Shown here piece by piece: positions 1 through 5,085 of a stretch of 6,333 nt of DNA. Below the pieces are notes generated by a model, which was not told the origin of the DNA, did not search any database, and saw nothing but the letters and a program-made list of their open reading frames with translations. The stretch is from Candidatus Latescibacterota bacterium (GTDB lineage Bacteria > Latescibacterota > UBA2968 > GCA-2709665), in NCBI GenBank assembly GCA_012271065.1, contig JAAXHE010000063.1:1-6333 (forward strand). Direction: 5' to 3'. Position 1 is the first letter of the stretch; the number at the start of each line of letters is the position of its first letter. Both the position numbers and the translations under genes were made by a program.

Positions 1-15
1 ATTGGGAGATACCTG

Positions 16-1038
16 ATGATGAAATTACTCGCATACGGATGTTTCGGACTGTTCACGGCTCTCCTTGCCGTGCTGACGCTGCCAAGCCACGCTCATCACG
101 CCTTCGCCGGCGTTTTCGACATGGACAATCTCACCGAACTGGAGGGTGAAATCACCCGGCTGATGTGGCGCAATCCCCATGTGCAGTTCAGCGTCAGAAC
201 CGCCGACGGTGAATCCTGGCGCGTGGAAACCAATTCGGTCAGCATCCTCAGCCGCATGGATGTCAATCCCGAACTGTTGAGCGAGGGCGACCGGGTGACG
301 GTGGCCGGCTATTCCGCCCGCAACGGCGACAACGAGATGTGGACCAACAATGTGCTGCTGGCCGACGGTCGCGAAGTGGTCACGCGGCCCGGGGTTGCGC
401 CGCACTGGTCCGAAGATCACCTGGGTCGGTCCGAGGTCTGGCTGGCCGACGGCGACACCGGAGGTGCGGATCAGGGCATTTTTCGCGTCTGGAGCACCCG
501 TTTCAACGGTCCCGGACGCTACATGGGTCTGGATGAATATCCGTTGACGGCCGCCGCCGCCGCCGCGCGCGAGGCTTTCGACCCGTTGGTGGACGACCCG
601 ACCGGCGAGTGCACTCCCAAGGGTATGCCTGCGATCATGCACCAGCCCTATCCCGTGGCGTTCACCCGGGACGGCGACGACATCCTGTTTCTCATCGAGG
701 AGTACGATCTGGTGCGCAGGATTCACATGGATCCCGATGTCGTCGACGCCGATGTTCCACCGACCCTTCTCGGTCATTCGACCGGCCGTTGGGACGGCGA
801 TGTCCTGGTGGTCGACACTCACTCCATAGACTGGTACCACTTCAACACAACCGGCATTCCGCAAAGCAGCCAGGCACGGCTTCAGGAACGGTTCTCCCTG
901 AGCGGCGACGGCGCCAATCTCGACTACACGATCACGGTCATCGACCCCGAGACATTCACGGAGCCGGTGACCATGAGGAAACAGTGGGTCTGGCGGGCGG
1001 GCGAAACGGTCAAGCCGTACGGATGCACAAACTACTGA
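16..1038 (+). CDS. Exported DUF6152-like protein with a long conserved C-terminal domain, function unknown
   Basis: The 340-residue product begins with a typical Sec signal peptide: a Lys at residue 3, a hydrophobic core at about 4-21, and a likely cut after Ser-His-Ala at residue 26. The mature protein would start with His-His and be periplasmic. Residues 27-125 resemble the DUF6152 family (HHAFAGVFD start, a WRNPH motif at 51-55, a GDRVTVAGY strand at 91-99, and LADGRE near 115-120). DUF6152 proteins are usually just over 100 residues, so this one is much longer. Residues 155-340 resemble a conserved domain in secreted proteins of environmental bacteria; marks are Leu-Thr plus an Ala run (177-184), Cys199-Thr-Pro, a GHSTGRWDGD motif at 253-262 and Cys337 near the end. 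The two mature cysteines could form a disulfide. The start has GGGAGA at 4-9 with 6-nt spacing; a second ATG follows at 19. No enzymatic residues are recognisable. The family match is from memory of motifs; the role is unknown. Confidence 0.85.
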   Translation: MMKLLAYGCFGLFTALLAVLTLPSHAHHAFAGVFDMDNLTELEGEITRLMWRNPHVQFSVRTADGESWRVETNSVSILSRMDVNPELLSEGDRVTVAGYSARNGDNEMWTNNVLLADGREVVTRPGVAPHWSEDHLGRSEVWLADGDTGGADQGIFRVWSTRFNGPGRYMGLDEYPLTAAAAAAREAFDPLVDDPTGECTPKGMPAIMHQPYPVAFTRDGDDILFLIEEYDLVRRIHMDPDVVDADVPPTLLGHSTGRWDGDVLVVDTHSIDWYHFNTTGIPQSSQARLQERFSLSGDGANLDYTITVIDPETFTEPVTMRKQWVWRAGETVKPYGCTNY

Positions 1039-1091
1039 TTCGTGCCGAAACAGCGGCGATTGCCAGCAAGACAATCATCGCGTCGCCGCCG

Positions 1092-1123
1092 TGGACAGCA
1101 TTCTGATCCGCTTGTGCTAGAGT
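1092..1123 (+). promoter_or_regulatory. Possible promoter of the TetR gene
   Basis: An extended -10 like element (TG, one base, TAGAGT at 1118-1123) follows a TGGACA -35 like element at 1092-1097. The 20-bp spacer is longer than ideal, so the extended TG would have to compensate. Transcription would begin near 1130, which fits a start codon at 1156 but not the upstream GTG codons at 1042 and 1114. This is a by-eye match only. Confidence 0.3.
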
Positions 1124-1155
1124 TCAGGGACCCAGCCAAAAGCAGACCAGCAGTC

Positions 1156-1809
1156 GTGTCGAGAGTCCAGAAAAAAGTAAGATCGGCACAGCAAGCTGCG
1201 CCAACGTCCGGGCGCCCTGACAAGAAGTCCCAAATCCTGGACGTTGCCAGCGAGTGGTTCCTGGCGCACGGCTATGCCGGCACGAGCATTTCCGCCATGG
1301 CGCGGGAATCCGGGATCTCGAAGGAATCCATCTACCGCTACTTTTCGAGCAAGGAGGCCTTGCTCGAAGCCGTCATCGAAAAGGAGCTGGAATTCTACGG
1401 ACGGGAACTTGAAGCCGCCCACGCGGTCGAGATCGGGCTGGTCGACCTGCGGGAGGCACTCATCCGCATCGCCGAGTCGATTGCCTTTACGCTCAATTCC
1501 GATCGGACGCTGGACTTTCGCCGGCTGATTTTTCGGGTGTCGCGATCATCCCCGAACGTCGGCGAACACTACTTCGAAGTAGGCCCGCTACAGGCCGAAG
1601 CGCCCCTCGTCGAAATTTTCGATGCTCATCGCGAGAAAACGGAATTCGAAGCCGACGATCTGGCGACCTATTTTGCAGCCATGGTCGGGCATCGACTCGT
1701 GCTTGAACGCGAATGTCGTGTCAACATGCCCAGCGACGTCTTTGTGGGCCGGAAATGCCGGCGCGTGGTGGATCACTTTCTCAAGGCGTTCTTCAAGGAC
1801 AGACGGTAA
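1156..1809 (+). CDS. TetR/AcrR-family transcriptional repressor, AefR-like
   Basis: The product is a one-component DNA-binding repressor of 217 residues from the chosen GTG, a normal length for TetR proteins. The N-terminal DNA-binding domain spans about 23-70: KKSQILDVASEWF forms helix 1, then HGYAGTSISAMARESGIS, and the recognition helix ends in the family signature SIYRYFSSKEALL at 58-70. The C-terminal half carries FRRLIFRVSRSSPNVGEHYF and a later DDLATYFAAMVG segment, which resembles the AefR-like TetR C-terminal domain that binds the ligand and dimerises. The reading frame is open back to a GTG at 1042, but that stretch is Arg-rich and unlike the family. No start (1042, 1114, 1156) has a clear Shine-Dalgarno site. 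It lies 117 bases after the DUF6152-like gene and 276 bases before a receptor gene on the same strand, so that receptor or itself is a natural candidate target. No terminator is visible after it. Family assignment is firm; ligand and target are inferred. Confidence 0.9.
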   Translation: MSRVQKKVRSAQQAAPTSGRPDKKSQILDVASEWFLAHGYAGTSISAMARESGISKESIYRYFSSKEALLEAVIEKELEFYGRELEAAHAVEIGLVDLREALIRIAESIAFTLNSDRTLDFRRLIFRVSRSSPNVGEHYFEVGPLQAEAPLVEIFDAHREKTEFEADDLATYFAAMVGHRLVLERECRVNMPSDVFVGRKCRRVVDHFLKAFFKDRR

Positions 1810-1881
1810 CGGCTTAGTTGTTCTGCGATTGGCCGTGTACTTGACCTCTGTTGCTTTTGCGCATCAATTCGATTCTTGCCG

Positions 1882-1909
1882 TTGACAGCGTCTCGGCATC
1901 GCATATAGC
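1882..1909 (+). promoter_or_regulatory. Sigma70-type promoter of the TonB-dependent receptor gene
   Basis: A perfect TTGACA -35 box at 1882-1887 is followed after 16 bp by TATAGC at 1904-1909, matching four of six -10 consensus bases. Transcription would start near 1916, leaving a leader of about 170 nt before the receptor ATG. The tetranucleotide GCAT occurs three times at 1896, 1901 and 1908 across the spacer and -10 box. This is the best promoter-like sequence in the 276-base gap. Confidence 0.55.
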
Positions 1910-1924
1910 ATGCAAGAATCAATC

Positions 1925-1940
1925 CGAACGGACTGGTTCG
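1925..1940 (+). promoter_or_regulatory. Dyad just after the predicted transcription start, candidate operator or small hairpin
   Basis: CGAAC and GTTCG form a perfect 5-bp inverted repeat around a 6-base centre. The 16-bp size and the position about 10 bases after the predicted transcription start would suit a TetR-type operator for the adjacent repressor. As RNA it would be a weak hairpin at the 5' end of the leader. I found no matching dyad in front of the TetR gene, which weakens the operator reading. Confidence 0.25.
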
Positions 1941-1952
1941 TCTGAGTGGCTA

Positions 1953-2012
1953 ATGAACGCAACACAACACACGATGGCGGATAAACCAATCGCAGGTGTT
2001 GGATTGATGTAA
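1953..2012 (+). other. Possible 19-residue leader ORF
   Basis: ATG at 1953 opens a 19-codon frame (MNATQHTMADKPIAGVGLM) ending with TAA at 2010-2012, inside the predicted receptor leader. A GAGTGG stretch at 1944-1949 is only a weak Shine-Dalgarno match, and an ORF this short arises easily by chance. It overlaps the right arm of a possible leader stem (2001-2008), so translation could affect folding, but nothing proves that it is expressed. Confidence 0.12.
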
Positions 2013-2054
2013 ACAAGCCAGCCGAAATCTCGCTTGAGCGCACTATCGTCATTG

Positions 2055-2071
2055 GCGCGCGGAACGCGCGC
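2055..2071 (+). other. GC-only hairpin directly upstream of the receptor ribosome binding site
   Basis: GCGCGCG (2055-2061) pairs perfectly with CGCGCGC (2065-2071) around a GAA loop: seven G-C pairs ending two bases before the AGGAGGT site. In the mRNA this would be a very stable element next to the ribosome binding site while leaving the site itself single-stranded. Its role (message stability, translation control, or none) is inference. Confidence 0.45.
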
Positions 2072-2073
2072 GC

Positions 2074-2080
2074 AGGAGGT
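2074..2080 (+). promoter_or_regulatory. Perfect Shine-Dalgarno site (AGGAGGT) of the receptor gene
   Basis: AGGAGGT lies 5 bases before the ATG at 2086 and fixes the receptor start. It is the strongest ribosome binding site in the window. Confidence 0.85.
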
Positions 2081-2085
2081 ACAAG

Positions 2086-4914
2086 ATGAAACAGGGGTTC
2101 TTGACAGTTTGCTGCCGAACACTGATGGGCAGCCTCTCGGCGGCGTTGGCGACCGCATCACCGTCGCTGTTTGCGCAGGATAGTGAACTCGAAGAGATTG
2201 TCGTCACGGGATCTTACATTTCCCGTCCGGCAGATCGACCGCAACCGGTTGCCATCATGGATGCCGGAGAAATCGGTGCGAACCAGCGGATTTCAACGAT
2301 CGAAGTGCTTCGCGACATGCCGCAGATATCGTCGGCCAACGTAGCGGAGAACTGGAACACGCCCACCAGCAGCATCGATTTGCGCGGCCTTGGCCCGAGA
2401 TCCACGCTGGTCTTGCTGAACGGGCAGCGTCAGACCATCGATGCCAACTCAGCATCACAGGTCGACGTCAACAATCTGACTCCGAAGATCATGCTGGAAC
2501 GCATCGAACTGGTGCTCGACGGTGCTTCCGCTCTTTATGGCTCGGATGCTGTCGCCGGTGTCGCCAATTTCATCACCAGAAACAATTTCGAAGGCGTCGA
2601 GGTCTCCGTTTCAAGCCAGTTTGCGGAAGCGCAGAGTGACGTGCCCGAAGTCCTGGTCGGCGGATTGTTCGGTGTTCAGCAACCCGACTTCGGAGTTGTC
2701 ATGGGGTTCGAATATCTGAAGCGCACGAAGGAGATGCAGAGCGCCGACGTGTTCAGCAACGAGCGGCTTGGGGAGGGGTTGATTACCGGCCTCTATAACC
2801 CCGGAACCTTCGGCGGGGTGGTGCCGGGGGTGGGATTCCGCTGGTTCGCCGACCCTCTTTGCGGCAGCCCGCTAATTGGCGGTCTTGAGGAAAACGTTAT
2901 CTGGGACCCCGCGGGCGCCCTTTACCACAATGCGGACGGACTGCCCGACGATCCCGCCGGAAACCCCTTCTGCAGGGGCACGTTAAGCCTGCAGCGCACC
3001 ATCATCCCCGAGAACGACCGGTTCACCGGCATGGCGGTTGCCACGACGGGCCTCGGGGGGGATACTCGCCTGACCTGGGAAATCAATTATGCGCGGGTTC
3101 AGACGCTCAGCAGTTTCGGCACCGGCGTGCCGCTGCTGGCGTTACCGAGCCTGGGCGCGGTGCTGCCGGCAAACAACCCGGGTGTGATCGATGCCCACCA
3201 GCGAGACCCTGATTTCCCGCTAATGAACTTTATCCGTGTATTCACCCGGCAGGCCAGCCCGCTTGAAGGATCACTGCCATCCTTCGCGGAGCAAAATACC
3301 TTCAGAACCTCGGCGACGCTTGAGGGTTCGATCAACAGCAACTGGGATTGGCGCGCGAATGGCACCGCTTCATGGAACAGTCAGGAATCCGGACGCTCGG
3401 ACACGATCGCTGACCGATACGCTCGCGCCATTCAAGGCTACGGCGGCGGCAACTGCAAGTTCGACCAGGTAAGCGGCGCAGCCAACAATGCCAACATTCA
3501 GCCGGGCGTCGGAAACTGTCAGTGGTGGAACCCGTTCGCCAGCCGACTGATAGCCCAGCCCGGCGATCCGACTTACAACCCTCCCGACCTGGCGGCCTGG
3601 ATGACGGATCTCGATGTCGAACGAGGCGATTCGGATTTCTTTTCCGTTGAAGCCCTGGTCACAGGCAGCCTTTGGGAAATGGCCGGTGGTGAGAGCGGTC
3701 TTGCCGTAGGCGCTCAGTACAGACAGCAGGAACTGGAAATAAACGTCAATTCCGTCAGAAGGGACGGTGGATTCGGATTTGCTCCGCAGGTCGTTCAGGA
3801 TTGGGCGGCGTCACGCGATACGCAAGCCGTCTTCGCCGAACTGGTCATCTTCCCGACGGAGGATCTGGAACTGGACTTTGCCGCGCGCTACGAAAGCACG
3901 CTGGGGCTGAGTTCGACCGAACCGAAGCTCACAGGTCTGTGGACGCCCACGGACGACCTGTTCGTCAGGTTCTCCGTAGGTTCCTCCTTCCGGTTGGCTT
4001 CCGAGCGTCAGACCTTTGGCATTGGGCCGAGCGGCACGACGATCCGTCCCCTCGGCGGCGAGGTCACCCAGGCCCGTGCGCTCTCGGTCGGCAACCCTGA
4101 CCTCTTGCCGGAAGAATCGAACAACTGGACGATCGGATTCACGTGGGACGTGACCGACAATCTGACGTTCGACCTTACCTGGTGGGATTACGACTTTACC
4201 AATCTCGTCTCCACGATCGATCCCGATGAGATTCTCCTGGCGGACATCGCGGACGGGTTCATCACCGACCCGCGAATCGAACTCTTCCCGGGCGTTCCAA
4301 ACGAGGTGTGCGAAAGTTCCGGCCGGTGGGATCCGGACTCCGGGGACCCGTTGCCGGACGGTTGCCTGGACGGTTTCGATATTGCTCTGTTCAAATCGTC
4401 CTTCGTCAACCGGAACGCGGTGGAAACTTCCGGCATGGACGTCACCCTTGACTGGCGGCAGGAGTTGGCGGGCGGCAATCTGTTTGGCGTTCGGCTCCTG
4501 GCGGCGTACGTGAACAGCTTCATGATTTCCACCCTCGATGGAACGCTGGTCGAAACCGTGGGTACCGATCGGGGGTCAGACCTGGGCTTGCTCGACAACC
4601 CCAAGATCCGCGCCAACCTGATACTCACGTACTCCATGGGCGATCACGATTTCCGTTGGAGTGCCCGCTATACCGACGGAATCGAGCTGTGGAACCCGGG
4701 ACCGTACCAGTACAACACGGATGAAAGCCCGTGGACACAGCATGACTTCGTCTACACCTATACCTTGCCGTCCTCCAACCAGTTGAATGTGGCTGTTCTG
4801 AATGCCACCGACAACGAGCCGCCCCTGGTGGCCAACTCGTTGACCACCGTGGACTCGCGCCTTCATGATCCGAGAAGACGGATGTTCAGAGTGGAGTACG
4901 TCCACAGCTTCTGA
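2086..4914 (+). CDS. TonB-dependent outer-membrane receptor, complete
   Basis: The product is an energised outer-membrane importer that takes up a scarce ligand using TonB-ExbBD. Its 942 residues hold a signal peptide (cut likely after Phe-Ala at 30), a TonB box EEIVVTG at 36-42, a plug domain at about 50-170 with the usual DLRGLGPRSTLVLLNGQR (98-115) and the plug end ALYGSDAVAGVANFITR (149-165), and then a beta barrel ending in aromatic residue Phe942 as barrel proteins do. The C-terminal marker NPDLLPEESNNW is present. There is no STN signalling domain, so it is not a FecA-type transducer. Cysteine pairs 259/296, 457/478 and 742/760 lie in probable external loops and may be disulfides. The gene has its own promoter, leader and terminator and follows a TetR gene. 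Ligand unknown: nothing marks it as siderophore-, cobalamin- or glycan-specific. It is paralogous to the minus-strand receptor at the right edge. Confidence 0.95.
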   Translation: MKQGFLTVCCRTLMGSLSAALATASPSLFAQDSELEEIVVTGSYISRPADRPQPVAIMDAGEIGANQRISTIEVLRDMPQISSANVAENWNTPTSSIDLRGLGPRSTLVLLNGQRQTIDANSASQVDVNNLTPKIMLERIELVLDGASALYGSDAVAGVANFITRNNFEGVEVSVSSQFAEAQSDVPEVLVGGLFGVQQPDFGVVMGFEYLKRTKEMQSADVFSNERLGEGLITGLYNPGTFGGVVPGVGFRWFADPLCGSPLIGGLEENVIWDPAGALYHNADGLPDDPAGNPFCRGTLSLQRTIIPENDRFTGMAVATTGLGGDTRLTWEINYARVQTLSSFGTGVPLLALPSLGAVLPANNPGVIDAHQRDPDFPLMNFIRVFTRQASPLEGSLPSFAEQNTFRTSATLEGSINSNWDWRANGTASWNSQESGRSDTIADRYARAIQGYGGGNCKFDQVSGAANNANIQPGVGNCQWWNPFASRLIAQPGDPTYNPPDLAAWMTDLDVERGDSDFFSVEALVTGSLWEMAGGESGLAVGAQYRQQELEINVNSVRRDGGFGFAPQVVQDWAASRDTQAVFAELVIFPTEDLELDFAARYESTLGLSSTEPKLTGLWTPTDDLFVRFSVGSSFRLASERQTFGIGPSGTTIRPLGGEVTQARALSVGNPDLLPEESNNWTIGFTWDVTDNLTFDLTWWDYDFTNLVSTIDPDEILLADIADGFITDPRIELFPGVPNEVCESSGRWDPDSGDPLPDGCLDGFDIALFKSSFVNRNAVETSGMDVTLDWRQELAGGNLFGVRLLAAYVNSFMISTLDGTLVETVGTDRGSDLGLLDNPKIRANLILTYSMGDHDFRWSARYTDGIELWNPGPYQYNTDESPWTQHDFVYTYTLPSSNQLNVAVLNATDNEPPLVANSLTTVDSRLHDPRRRMFRVEYVHSF

Positions 4915-4929
4915 CTTCAGTTCGAAGTC
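4913..4929 (+). other. Hairpin overlapping the receptor stop codon
   Basis: GACTTC (4913-4918) pairs perfectly with GAAGTC (4924-4929) around AGTTC, beginning inside the TGA stop. It has no T-run after it, so it is not itself a terminator; it sits 9 bases before the terminator stem. It may be chance or may protect the 3' end. Confidence 0.3.
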
Positions 4930-4938
4930 TCTACTCTC

Positions 4939-4967
4939 GACCCCGCCAACTGGCGGGGTCTTCTTTT
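4939..4967 (+). terminator. Rho-independent terminator of the plus-strand receptor gene
   Basis: A perfect 9-bp stem, GACCCCGCC (4939-4947) with GGCGGGGTC (4952-4960), closes an AACT loop and is followed by TTCTTTT (4961-4967). It starts 24 bases after the stop codon. The sequence on the other side is not T-rich on the minus strand, so it should act on plus-strand transcripts only. Confidence 0.92.
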
Positions 4968-5020
4968 GCCTGCACACCCGCAGCATCAGGCTTCGCGTTC
5001 AAGACACTGAAATCAATATC

Positions 5021-5054
5021 CACCAAACCAGAACCCCGCTGCCGAAGCAGCGGG
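5021..5054 (-). terminator. Rho-independent-type terminator of the minus-strand receptor gene
   Basis: Read on the minus strand, CCCGCTGC and GCAGCGGG (5047-5054 and 5035-5042) form a perfect 8-bp stem closed by TTCG, giving the very stable C(UUCG)G tetraloop. It is followed by GTTCTGGTTTGGTG, a moderately U-rich but interrupted tail. It starts 31 bases after the stop codon at 5086-5088. The tail is weaker than that of the plus-strand terminator. Confidence 0.7.
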
Positions 5055-5085
5055 ATTCAATCCTGGCCGTGTTTGGATGAGGCAA

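Noticed and set aside
549..570. GCC triplet run as a repeat expansion
   Set aside because: It encodes an alanine stretch at a place where related proteins as I recall them also have Leu-Thr and alanine-rich sequence; it is ordinary coding sequence.
25..1074. Long open frame on the minus strand opposite the DUF6152-like gene
   Set aside because: It mirrors the codon pattern of a convincing secreted protein, shows no recognisable domain, and is a usual by-product of GC-rich coding DNA.
1808..1836. ACGGC/GCCGT inverted repeat after the TetR gene as a terminator
   Set aside because: Only a 5-bp stem around an 18-base loop, with no T-run following.
1841..1869. Second promoter with TTGACC and TCAATT
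   Set aside because: The spacing of 17 is fine but the -10 matches only about three of six bases; the promoter at 1882-1909 is clearly better.
1863..1873. Imperfect palindrome ATCAATTCGAT upstream of the receptor promoter
   Set aside because: Too short and imperfect to separate from chance.
1916..2085. Cobalamin riboswitch in the receptor leader
   Set aside because: I looked for the B12-box core (GCCACTG-like) and did not find it; the leader is also at the short end for that class.
4188..4637. Minus-strand open frame inside the plus-strand receptor
   Set aside because: It is antisense to conserved receptor barrel sequence and has low-complexity Ser/Arg/Pro-rich composition typical of shadow frames.
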